Shown here: piece by piece, positions 1-5,301 of the stretch | How the letters are laid out: each line of letters opens with the position of its first letter | How positions within the stretch are numbered: the stretch's first letter is position 1 | Program-made: the position numbers and the translations under genes | Source of the DNA: Candidatus Zipacnadia bacterium | Lineage (GTDB): Bacteria > Armatimonadota > Zipacnadia > Zipacnadales > Zipacnadaceae | Direction of reading: 5' to 3' | NCBI GenBank assembly: GCA_029821455.1 | Contig: JALGTI010000239.1 | Coordinates: forward strand, 1 to 5,301 | DNA length: 5,301 nucleotides | Notes under the pieces: model-generated | Database searches by the model: none | The model's input: the letters and a program-made list of their open reading frames with translations, nothing else | Told to the model about the DNA's origin: nothing

Positions 1-273
1 AACGCGATTGGCTGGGGCACACGGGTGCTGATTGCCCAGACCAGCCGCTTCTTCGATCTGGGTATTGTGGATGGCCTGGTGAATTTCATCGCTTACGCAG
101 CCCGTGCGCTCGGCGAGGTCGGCTCGCGGCTGCAGACTGGCAAGGTGCAGGAGTATCTGGCCGGCATTGGTCTCTTTGCCGGGGCGATTGCGGTAGCGCT
201 GTTTTTGGTCAGTGACATGGCCAGGCCGCTGGTGGAGTGGGTAGTCAACGTGGCCGGGCCTTATATGAGATAG
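1..273 (+). CDS. nuoL: NADH-quinone oxidoreductase subunit L (NuoL), C-terminal fragment
   Basis: This is the last 90 residues of an open frame that runs in from before the window, so the true start is not visible. NuoL is the distal antiporter-like membrane subunit of complex I and takes part in proton translocation. The fragment has the features of the NuoL tail: an amphipathic stretch (FFDLGIVDGLVNFIAYAAR) followed by the family-typical LQTGKVQEYL motif at about residues 46-55 of the fragment, then one final hydrophobic helix (about residues 56-76) and a short end. The following genes nuoM and nuoN are in the canonical nuo order, which supports the call. A methionine-like codon at position 25 is not a real start, because the open frame and the homologous sequence continue upstream to base 1. 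The function call rests on motif and context; the catalytic part lies outside the window. Confidence 0.88.
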   Translation, partial: NAIGWGTRVLIAQTSRFFDLGIVDGLVNFIAYAARALGEVGSRLQTGKVQEYLAGIGLFAGAIAVALFLVSDMARPLVEWVVNVAGPYMR

Positions 274-284
274 GGTTTGTGGAG

Positions 285-309
285 GGGCCGAATGCGAAGC
301 ATCCGGCCC
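285..309 (+). repeat. Inverted repeat / hairpin in the nuoL-nuoM gap
   Basis: Arms 285-295 and 299-309 are complementary at 10 of 11 positions (one A-C mismatch at 291/303) around a three-base GAA loop. It lies 12 bases after the nuoL stop. No T-run follows, so it is not a standard intrinsic terminator. It may stabilise or set the processing point of the nuo transcript; that role is inference. Confidence 0.55.
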
Positions 310-320
310 GCTATTGGAAT

Positions 321-352
321 GGGCCAGATGGGGCCCCTGCCCCATTTGGCCC
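321..352 (+). repeat. Strong 14-bp hairpin upstream of nuoM
   Basis: Arms 321-334 and 339-352 pair over 14 positions, all Watson-Crick except one G-T (327/346), around a four-base loop CCCT. The stem is very GC-rich. There is no T-run after it; instead a ribosome binding site and nuoM follow within 41 bases. A second, mutually exclusive pairing is possible: 281-289 is the exact reverse complement of 348-356, so a long-range 9-bp stem could compete with both local hairpins. Candidate roles are mRNA stabilisation, partial attenuation inside the nuo operon, or a REP-like dispersed repeat; none is shown by the sequence. Confidence 0.65.
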
Positions 353-377
353 CTCCGACCAGCGCCAGAAAGCCTTC

Positions 378-385
378 AAGAGGGG
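378..385 (+). promoter_or_regulatory. Ribosome binding site of nuoM
   Basis: The purine-rich sequence AAGAGGGG ends seven bases before the ATG at 393. This spacing is normal for a Shine-Dalgarno site and supports 393 as the nuoM start. Confidence 0.65.
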
Positions 386-392
386 TCAGTAG

Positions 393-1037
393 ATGCATAT
401 TCCAGTCCTGAGCATAATGGTCTTCCTTCCCCTTCTGGGGATGGTACTCATCCTGTTCATAGATAAGCGGGATGTGAAGCTGATCCGCTGGACGGCGACG
501 GTCTTCACAGGGGCCAGCTTGATTGCCTGCCTGTGGGCGATGGCGCTGTTCAACAGCGGCCAGCGGGGCATGCAACTGGAAGAGAACGTGCCCTGGATTG
601 ATCAACTGGGAGTCAACTATCACCTGGGTGTGGATGGCCTGAGCATTCCGCTGATCTTCCTGACCACGCTGCTGACGTTCCTGTCGGTCATTTACTCGTG
701 GCGCATCACCGAACGCGTGAAGGAGTATATGGCGTTCTTCCTGCTGCTATCTGGGGCGGGCCGCGCAGAGAGTACGCTGCCATCAAGTTCTTTATCTATA
801 CGTTGGTCGGCAGCCTGGCGATACTCCTGTCCATCCTGGCCCTGTATTTCAACAGCGATCCGCGCACCTTTGATATCGTGCAGATGGCCCACCAGAACCC
901 ACTGGCCAACGCGCCGATGCTTGCAGCTCTGGTATTCTGGGGCCTGTTCCTGGGCTTTGCCATCAAGGTGCCAATGTTCCCGTTCCATACATGGCTGCCG
1001 GATGCGCATGTCGAAGCGCCTACGGCCGGCTCGGTGA
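393..1037 (+). CDS. nuoM: NuoM N-terminal fragment (true NuoM only to about 749)
   Basis: This is the frame that a ribosome starting at ATG 393 would read. The first 119 residues are genuine NuoM: TM1 (about residues 4-23), TM2 (about 31-53), the periplasmic-side segment with WIDQLG, the family signature YHLGVDGLSIPL (about 76-87), TM3 (about 84-104) and the first residues of TM4. From base 750 on, the encoded 95 residues (serine-, arginine- and tryptophan-rich, not membrane-like) are out of frame and end at a TGA at 1035-1037. The product would be a truncated, non-functional membrane stub. It is listed so that the broken gene's real start and premature stop are on record. Confidence 0.6.
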   Translation: MHIPVLSIMVFLPLLGMVLILFIDKRDVKLIRWTATVFTGASLIACLWAMALFNSGQRGMQLEENVPWIDQLGVNYHLGVDGLSIPLIFLTTLLTFLSVIYSWRITERVKEYMAFFLLLSGAGRAESTLPSSSLSIRWSAAWRYSCPSWPCISTAIRAPLISCRWPTRTHWPTRRCLQLWYSGACSWALPSRCQCSRSIHGCRMRMSKRLRPAR

Positions 1038-1873
1038 TCCTGGCCGGTGTGCTGCTTAAGATGGGGACCTACGGTTTCGTGCGCGTCAGCCTGCCAATCG
1101 TTCCAGAGGCCTGTACCTCCTTCGCCGGCTGGATTGCGGTGCTGGCCCTCATCAGCATCATCTATGGGGCCCTCTGCGCGATGGCCCAGCCGGACCTAAA
1201 GAAGCTGATTGCCTACAGCTCTGTAAATCACATGGGCTACGTGATGCTGGGCATCGCAGCGGCGTGTGCCTACATCGGCCCCGAAGCGGCCAGCACCATC
1301 GGAGACAGCAAAGTGACCGCGCTCAATGGCGCAGTGCTGCAGATGTTCGCCCACGGCATCATCACGGGCGCCTTGTTCTTCCTAGTGGGCGTTATCTACG
1401 ACCGCGCCCACGTTCGCGATGTCAATGCCTTTGGCGGGCTGGCCAAGGCGATGCCAGTCTATGCCGGGATAATGATGCTGGCGTGTTTTGCCAGCCTGGG
1501 GCTGCCGGGGCTGGCGGGCTTTGCTGCCGAATTCCTGGTGTTCCTGGGCGCGTTCGGCTCGTATCCGATTATCACCGGCCTCGCGCTGCTGGGGGTCGTC
1601 ATCACTGCTGCGTACTTCCTGTGGATCATCCAGAAGATATTCCTGGGGCCGGTGAATCTGCAGTGGAAGGCGCTGCCAGATATGGACAGGGGCGAGCTAG
1701 TTGCCCTCGCACCGCTGTGCGCCATTATGCTGGCAGTCGGCGTCTATCCCCAGCCCATCATCGGCCTGATCAACACCGCGATGGAGGCGCTGGTCACCCA
1801 GCATGGTTTCGTTGCTGCCAACACCGGACTGCTGAGTGATGTCATCAGTAAGATAGCTGGTCTGTTCGCCTGA
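698..1873 (+). CDS. nuoM: NuoM C-terminal fragment (true NuoM from about 749)
   Basis: The open frame extends upstream to an ATG at 698, but the residues before base 749 are out-of-frame readings of the upstream half, so 698 is not a real start; genuine NuoM begins with IWGGPRREYAAIKFF at 749. From there 374 residues cover TM6 to TM14. Channel residues expected of NuoM are present: the TM7 lysine in FAIKVPMFPFH (codon 965-967), the TM8 lysine in LLKMGTYG (1058-1060) and the TM12 glutamate in GFAAEFLVF (1529-1531). The signature WLPDAHVEAPTAGSVILAG and the motif KLIAYSSVNHMGY are intact. No Shine-Dalgarno sequence is evident before 698, so independent translation is unlikely. Confidence 0.65.
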   Translation: MAHHRTREGVYGVLPAAIWGGPRREYAAIKFFIYTLVGSLAILLSILALYFNSDPRTFDIVQMAHQNPLANAPMLAALVFWGLFLGFAIKVPMFPFHTWLPDAHVEAPTAGSVILAGVLLKMGTYGFVRVSLPIVPEACTSFAGWIAVLALISIIYGALCAMAQPDLKKLIAYSSVNHMGYVMLGIAAACAYIGPEAASTIGDSKVTALNGAVLQMFAHGIITGALFFLVGVIYDRAHVRDVNAFGGLAKAMPVYAGIMMLACFASLGLPGLAGFAAEFLVFLGAFGSYPIITGLALLGVVITAAYFLWIIQKIFLGPVNLQWKALPDMDRGELVALAPLCAIMLAVGVYPQPIIGLINTAMEALVTQHGFVAANTGLLSDVISKIAGLFA

Positions 1874-1886
1874 ACCGGACTGCGAT

Positions 1887-3344
1887 ATGCCGATCAATGA
1901 TTTCGCCCTAATCAGTCCAGAGGTCTACCTGGCGCTCCTGGCCATTGTGGTGCTGGTGCTGGATATGCTGGTGCCGGTGCACTGGCGGAGGCTGCCAGCG
2001 GCAGTGGCGGTACTCGGGCTCCTGGTGGGGTTCTATCCGCTGGTGCAACTGTGGGGCATCGGGCCGCGCACTGAGTTCTCCGGCTGCCTGGCTGTGGACA
2101 ACTTCGGTCTGTTCTTCAAGAGTCTTTTTCTCATCGTAGGCGTGCTGATTATTCTGCTGTCCACCGATTTTTTCCGCAAGCTAAAGCAGGGCTATGGGGA
2201 GTTCTTCTCGCTCATCGTCTTCCTGGTGCTGGGAATGTCGGTGCTGTCTAGCGCTAATGACCTGATTGTCCTGCTGGTGGCCTTCGAACTTGTGAGTCTG
2301 ACATCGTATGTGCTGGCCTCCTACCTGCGCCGGGACCCCAAGTCCAACGAGGCCGGGTTGAAGTATTTCCTGTACGGGGCGACCGCCTCAGCGGTAATGC
2401 TCTACGGCCTGACGCTGATATATGGGCTGGGCGGCTCGACTAACTTGCTGACTCTGAGTGAGAGCCTGGAGGCGCGCGTGATAGCCAGTGGTGGATTGCT
2501 GGCACCGCTGGCGCTGGTGCTGATTGGCGTGGGCCTCGGATACAAGATCGCGATGGCGCCCTTCCATGCCTGGGCGCCAGATGTGTACGAGGGCGCTCCG
2601 ACGCCGGTCACGGCGTTGCTTTCAGTGGGGCCCAAGGCTGTGGGCTTTGCCATCCTGGCACGCGTGATGTGGCAGCTTGGCCAGCCGTTGCTGGATGCCT
2701 GGCCCATGCTGCTGGCACTGTTGGCGACGGCGACGATGTTCACGGGCAACCTGCTGGCGCTGCGCCAGACCGATATCAAGCGCATGCTGGCCTACAGCTC
2801 CATCGCTCACGCCGGGTATATGCTGATTCCCGTCGTGGTCGGCCCCGGACAAGAGTGGGCTACCCAGTCGCTGGTCTTCTACCTGGGGGCCTATCTGCTG
2901 ATGAACCTGGGTGCGTTTGCCGTCGTCATCCTGATGCAGCGTAACACCGGTGATGCTGAGATCGCCAGCTATGCCGGTCTGGCGCGCAGCGCGCCGTTCG
3001 TGTCAATTGCGATGGTCGTGTTCTTGCTATCGCTGACCGGCATTCCGGGCACGGTGGGGTTTGTGGGCAAGTTCCTGCTGTTTGGTGCGGCCATCAACTC
3101 CAAGGTGTGGTACTGGCTGGCCGTCGTGGGGATCGTCAACAGTGTCATATCGCTATACTATTATATGAACGTAGTGCGGCTGATGTACTTCGCTAGGGGT
3201 GACGGTCAGGAGCTAGAGGAGCGCCCGGCCGGAGTTATGGTAGGCATCTACGTCACCCTTGTTGGGACACTGGTGCTGGGGATCGCGCCGATGGCACTGC
3301 TTCAGGTCAGCGAGCAAGCATCGCGCCTGGCCGTGCACTTCTGA
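1887..3344 (+). CDS. nuoN: NADH-quinone oxidoreductase subunit N (NuoN)
   Basis: NuoN is the antiporter-like membrane subunit of complex I closest to the quinone end and forms a proton channel. The protein is 485 residues, the usual family length, and highly hydrophobic with about 14 membrane segments. The key charged residues are all present: the TM5 glutamate in VAFELVSLTSY (residue 134), the TM7 lysine in GYKIAMAPFHAW (220), the TM8 lysine in GPKAVGF (250) and the TM12 lysine in GFVGKFLLF (395), matching Glu133, Lys217, Lys247 and Lys395 of E. coli NuoN. The signature APDVYEGAPTPVTA is intact. ATG 1887 lies 13 bases after the nuoM stop and has no recognisable Shine-Dalgarno sequence, which suggests its translation is coupled to nuoM; the nuoM frameshift would disturb that. 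Nothing in this gene looks damaged. It ends four bases before the earliest possible TTG start of the rex frame. Confidence 0.96.
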   Translation: MPINDFALISPEVYLALLAIVVLVLDMLVPVHWRRLPAAVAVLGLLVGFYPLVQLWGIGPRTEFSGCLAVDNFGLFFKSLFLIVGVLIILLSTDFFRKLKQGYGEFFSLIVFLVLGMSVLSSANDLIVLLVAFELVSLTSYVLASYLRRDPKSNEAGLKYFLYGATASAVMLYGLTLIYGLGGSTNLLTLSESLEARVIASGGLLAPLALVLIGVGLGYKIAMAPFHAWAPDVYEGAPTPVTALLSVGPKAVGFAILARVMWQLGQPLLDAWPMLLALLATATMFTGNLLALRQTDIKRMLAYSSIAHAGYMLIPVVVGPGQEWATQSLVFYLGAYLLMNLGAFAVVILMQRNTGDAEIASYAGLARSAPFVSIAMVVFLLSLTGIPGTVGFVGKFLLFGAAINSKVWYWLAVVGIVNSVISLYYYMNVVRLMYFARGDGQELEERPAGVMVGIYVTLVGTLVLGIAPMALLQVSEQASRLAVHF

Positions 3345-3403
3345 GGGTTGGACGGCAGTTTTTTGGCAAGCTGTTGTGCCGGCGTTGGTCAGCAAATGGG
3401 GGT

Positions 3404-3409
3404 AGGAGG
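3404..3409 (+). promoter_or_regulatory. Shine-Dalgarno-like AGGAGG at the rex start
   Basis: A consensus AGGAGG ends one base before the ATG at 3411. That is much closer than the usual 5-9 bases, so either initiation at 3411 is weak or the motif is fortuitous and an upstream start (ATG 3396 or TTG 3348, same frame) is used. No other good ribosome binding site is visible before those alternatives. Confidence 0.45.
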
Positions 3410-3410
3410 C

Positions 3411-4061
3411 ATGAATACGGGAGCGCCGAGAGCGACAATCGAACGGCTGTGCCGCTATCAGCAGGTGCTGGCGCAGCTTGAGCGGGAGCGGGTCGAGACT
3501 GCCTCATCGGCGGACATCGGCCGCCTGGCGGTGACCAACGCCGCGCAGGTACGGAAGGACTTCTCCCATTTTGGGGATTTCGGCAGACGAGGGGTAGGCT
3601 ACAGTGTGTCAGAACTGCGGGCGCGGCTACGAGCTATCCTGGGTACAGAAAACGAGCGGACTGTGGTCATTATCGGGGCCGGGAACTTAGGCTCAGCACT
3701 GGCTGGGTATCCGGGCTTTGAGATGCGTGGTTTCCGGGTCGTGGCCATCTTTGACAACAACCCGGCCAAAATCGGGCATTGGGTCGAGGGATTGAGAATA
3801 CTGCCACTAAGCGATCTGGCAACGGTCGCTGCCGAGCAGAGGATTGATATCGCGGTTATCGCGGTACCGGAAGCAGCGGCCCAGGCGGTCGCTGATCAGG
3901 TTGTCGAGGCGGGCATCAAGGCGATACTGAATTTTGCACCTGTCTACATACAAGTTCCTGCGGACGTGGGGGCACGTACCGTTGGTGTGACGTGTCAATT
4001 GGAGTATCTTTCCTACTTCCTGGCTCAAAGCCAGGGAAGTTCGGAGGCCGAAGAGAGTTGA
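3411..4061 (+). CDS. rex: Redox-sensing transcriptional repressor Rex
   Basis: Rex is a cytoplasmic homodimeric repressor that senses the NADH/NAD+ ratio: NADH binding releases it from operators of respiration and fermentation genes. From ATG 3411 the protein has 216 residues, close to the family's 205-215. The N-terminal winged helix-turn-helix (about residues 8-75) is shown by RATIERLCRYQQVL, the helix pair ADIGRLAVTNAAQVRKDFS and the wing FGDFGRRGVGY. The Rossmann domain follows with the dinucleotide loop GAGNLG (residues 89-94), FDNNPAKIG with the ribose-facing aspartate at about 115, and NFAPV near 174. The C-terminal helix QLEYLSYFLAQ is the domain-swapped dimer helix. In-frame starts at 3396 and 3348 would add 5 or 21 residues with no family resemblance, so 3411 is preferred. 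It is 66 bases after nuoN with no terminator between, so it is probably read from the nuo transcript; I see no canonical TTGTGA-N-TCACAA Rex operator in the window. Confidence 0.94.
   Translation: MNTGAPRATIERLCRYQQVLAQLERERVETASSADIGRLAVTNAAQVRKDFSHFGDFGRRGVGYSVSELRARLRAILGTENERTVVIIGAGNLGSALAGYPGFEMRGFRVVAIFDNNPAKIGHWVEGLRILPLSDLATVAAEQRIDIAVIAVPEAAAQAVADQVVEAGIKAILNFAPVYIQVPADVGARTVGVTCQLEYLSYFLAQSQGSSEAEES
4043..4047 (+). promoter_or_regulatory. Ribosome binding site supporting the TTG start at 4058
   Basis: GGAGG within the last codons of rex ends ten bases before the TTG at 4058. The frame has no ATG or GTG nearby, so this site is the main support for choosing the TTG start that overlaps the rex stop. 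Confidence 0.5.
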
Positions 4062-5083
4062 CATCTCCACTCTTGCAAAGAGCAAAGAGGCTCGACGCCA
4101 CGGGCCGGCCGGCTGTTAGCTTTGAGAAACTGCGGGCACCGGTGCGGACGGAGCTGGCGCTGGTGGAAGCAAGGCTGGCGGAATTGCTGGCCGGCTCCTC
4201 ACAACTGGCGTCCAAGGCGCTCCAACACAGCCACGAAGCCGGCGGCAAGCGGCTGCGGCCGCTGGTGTGCCTGCTGAGCGCCCGGGCTGTTGGGGATTGC
4301 TGCGACCTGGCGATCACTTGTGCAGTGATGGTGGAGGCGATCCATTTGGCCTCGTTGCTGCACGACGATGTGGTTGATGAGTCGGATGAGCGGCGGGGCC
4401 GCGAGTCAGTTCGCAAACGCTGGGGCAACCGCGTATCGGTGCTGGCCGGGGACTACCTGGCCGCCCGTGCGTATCACGAACTGGCTCTGCGCCGCCACAC
4501 GTTTGTGCTTGAGGCCCTCGCACGGGCAGTAAGGCAGATGTGCGATGCCGAGCTGCTATATGCCGAACATCGCGGCAGCCCGCCCTCTGAGGATGTCTAT
4601 CTCAACATTGCGGCCGGCAAGACAGCGGCATTGATGCAGGTAGCGGCCCAACTGGGGGCCTGGGCCGCTGGCGGCGATGAGCATAAGGAATTCCTCGCCG
4701 AATATGGCCGGTGCCTGGGAATGGCGTTCCAGATGGGCGACGATTTGCTCGACCTGTACGGGGATGCGCCTGCAATGGGCAAGCCCAATGGCGCGGATGT
4801 GGCGGCCGGGCAGTTCACTCTGCCGGTTATCCACGCTATTGAGGCAGATACCACTGGGAAACTGGACGAGGTGGTGGAGCACATCCGGCGCACCGGGCCA
4901 GACGAAGCCGATGGAACGCAACTGGCGGTGCTGGTGGAGCAACTAGGCGGGCGGCTCTATGCGCAGACCCGGATGCAGGCCTTTGCTGGCCAAGCGCAGG
5001 AGACCCTGGCTTCCCTGCCCAGCAATGAAGCCACCGCCGCGCTAGCGGGACTGGCGGACTTCGTCTGCCAGCGCTCGATGTAG
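4058..5083 (+). CDS. Long-chain trans-polyprenyl diphosphate synthase
   Basis: The enzyme adds isopentenyl diphosphate units to an allylic diphosphate to make a trans-polyprenyl diphosphate, probably the side chain of menaquinone, the substrate of the neighbouring complex I. From TTG 4058 it has 341 residues (E. coli IspB has 323). Motifs in order: GGKRLRP (62-68), the first Asp-rich motif DDVVD (103-107) in LLHDDVVDESDERRG, AGDYLAARA, KTAALM, the second Asp-rich motif DDLLD (228-232) in FQMGDDLLDLYGD, and GKPNGAD...TLP. A small alanine (98) five residues before the first motif fits long-chain (about C30-C50) rather than C15/C20 products. The usual glutamine of the GExxQ segment is a tyrosine here (ELLY, 165-168), a minor oddity. 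The stop of rex (4059-4061) overlaps the start by two bases, suggesting coupling. A GTG at 3992 would overlap rex by 70 bases and lacks a ribosome binding site. The exact chain length cannot be read from sequence. Confidence 0.92.
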   Translation: MTSPLLQRAKRLDATGRPAVSFEKLRAPVRTELALVEARLAELLAGSSQLASKALQHSHEAGGKRLRPLVCLLSARAVGDCCDLAITCAVMVEAIHLASLLHDDVVDESDERRGRESVRKRWGNRVSVLAGDYLAARAYHELALRRHTFVLEALARAVRQMCDAELLYAEHRGSPPSEDVYLNIAAGKTAALMQVAAQLGAWAAGGDEHKEFLAEYGRCLGMAFQMGDDLLDLYGDAPAMGKPNGADVAAGQFTLPVIHAIEADTTGKLDEVVEHIRRTGPDEADGTQLAVLVEQLGGRLYAQTRMQAFAGQAQETLASLPSNEATAALAGLADFVCQRSM

Positions 5084-5142
5084 CAAGCTACAACCTCTGC
5101 TGTCTCACCCTTCTGGTACGGTGGGTTTCCTCACTTCCGGTA

Positions 5143-5232
5143 GGGCAAGCTTCTCCTTCGGCTAGCTCCCTTCCGGTCTGAGCCTCAGGGTCGAAGACAG
5201 GACGGTGAGCCTGTCGAGACCGCAGCTTGCCC
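5143..5232. repeat. Nested inverted repeats (dispersed-repeat-like element)
   Basis: The outer arms GGGCAAGCT (5143-5151) and AGCTTGCCC (5224-5232) are perfect 9-base complements. Inside them CGGTCT (5174-5179) pairs with AGACCG (5217-5222), and inside that GACAGG (5196-5201) pairs with CCTGTC (5210-5215) around an 8-base loop. The core ACGGTGAGCCTGTCGA resembles a short intergenic repeat that I recall from many bacterial genomes, where it is often flanked by inverted copies; that resemblance is from memory. Confidence 0.55.
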
Positions 5233-5237
5233 GAAGT

Positions 5238-5268
5238 CTACGCAGGCTGGAAGCCTACGCTACGCAGG
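5238..5268. repeat. CTACGCAGG direct repeat flanking a small hairpin
   Basis: The 9-base word CTACGCAGG occurs at 5238-5246 and again at 5260-5268, with a third partial copy CTACGC at 5255-5260. Between them AGGCT (5244-5248) and AGCCT (5252-5256) form a small stem with loop GGA. The segment resembles the common intergenic repeat of the form GCAGGCTGGAAGCCTGCGCTAC, with an A instead of a G at 5257. No coding role is apparent. Confidence 0.5.
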
Positions 5269-5301
5269 ACAATCCAGGCCAAAGACGCGCACGGCATTGG
5301 C

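Larger units (their letters stand above)
393..1873 (+). pseudogene. nuoM: nuoM (complex I subunit M), broken by internal deletion and frameshift
   Basis: NuoM is an antiporter-like membrane subunit that forms one proton channel of NADH:quinone oxidoreductase. Two frames together give one NuoM: residues from ATG 393 up to about 749, then a different frame from about 749 to the stop at 1871-1873. The two halves sum to about 493 residues; NuoM is normally about 490-530. Family sequences have roughly 30-33 further residues between the 'EYMAFFLLL' end of the first half and the 'IWGGPRREYAA' start of the second, covering the rest of TM4 and TM5, including the conserved FWE glutamate (Glu144 in E. 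coli NuoM). The missing piece must be 3n+1 bases for the frames to join, so about 91-97 bases. Without it translation from 393 stops at 1035-1037. Apart from this lesion both halves look conserved, which suggests a recent loss or an assembly error. The identity is firm; whether the living cell carries the lesion is open. Confidence 0.88.
5084..5301. other. Repeat-rich intergenic region without a gene
   Basis: No open frame with gene-like features continues here, and I see no tRNA or rRNA. The stretch is built of short repeats: TTC[C/T]GGT recurs at 5111-5117, 5135-5141 and 5171-5177; TGAGCCT recurs at 5179-5185 and 5206-5212; CTACGCAGG recurs at 5238-5246 and 5260-5268. No clear intrinsic terminator for the synthase gene is visible. 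The next gene lies beyond the window edge. Confidence 0.6.

Noticed and set aside
261..623. Reverse-strand open frame over the nuoL-nuoM gap and the start of nuoM
   Set aside because: It is antisense to conserved NuoM coding sequence, has no recognisable domain, and looks like a shadow produced by GC-rich codon bias.
735..760. Programmed ribosomal frameshifting in nuoM
   Set aside because: A frameshift would join the two frames, but about 30 conserved residues including all of TM5 would still be missing, so it cannot restore NuoM. The CTGCTGCTA run is also not a classical slippery heptamer.
3345..3410. Terminator or Rex operator between nuoN and rex
   Set aside because: There is a six-T run (3359-3364) but no GC-rich stem directly before it, and the TTGTG at 3374-3378 has no matching TCACAA half-site at operator spacing.
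5102..5128. Intrinsic terminator after the polyprenyl synthase gene
   Set aside because: ACCC (5107-5110) can pair with GGGT (5123-5126), but the stem is only four base pairs with a long loop and only a three-T run at its end, too weak to call.
5084..5301. CRISPR array in the repeat-rich tail
   Set aside because: The repeats are only 7-9 bases long, differ in type and have irregular spacing, unlike 23-40 base CRISPR repeats with uniform spacers.

Overview
The window reads as a piece of a bacterial chromosome of fairly high GC content with all genes on the + strand. In order it holds the end of a respiratory complex I (nuo) cluster, a redox-sensing repressor gene (rex) and a long-chain polyprenyl diphosphate synthase gene. 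The NuoM/NuoN sequence style, the rex gene directly after nuoN and the absence of a ubiquinone-type signature suggest a Chloroflexota-like bacterium using menaquinone. That is an inference from family memory, not a demonstrated placement.

Layout: 1-273 is the C-terminal end of NuoL, cut by the window edge. 274-392 is an unusually long gap for a nuo operon and contains two strong hairpins. 393-1873 is nuoM, but it is broken: around 741-750 a stretch of roughly 90-100 bases that should encode the rest of TM4 and all of TM5 is missing, and the reading frame changes. 1887-3344 is an intact, full-length nuoN with all the expected proton-channel charged residues. 3411-4061 is rex. 4058-5083 is a trans-polyprenyl diphosphate synthase, most likely starting at a TTG that overlaps the rex stop. 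5084-5301 has no gene and is made of short direct and inverted repeats resembling dispersed intergenic repeat families.

Together the genes make biological sense: NuoL, NuoM and NuoN are the antiporter-like proton-pumping subunits of the NADH:quinone oxidoreductase; Rex senses the NADH/NAD+ ratio that this enzyme sets; and the polyprenyl synthase makes the isoprenoid tail of the quinone that the enzyme reduces. The close spacing and lack of terminators between nuoN, rex and the synthase suggest one transcript.

The main anomaly is the nuoM lesion. It is either a true inactivating deletion or a sequencing/assembly error; the sequence alone cannot decide. I see no convincing evidence of a novel system in this window.
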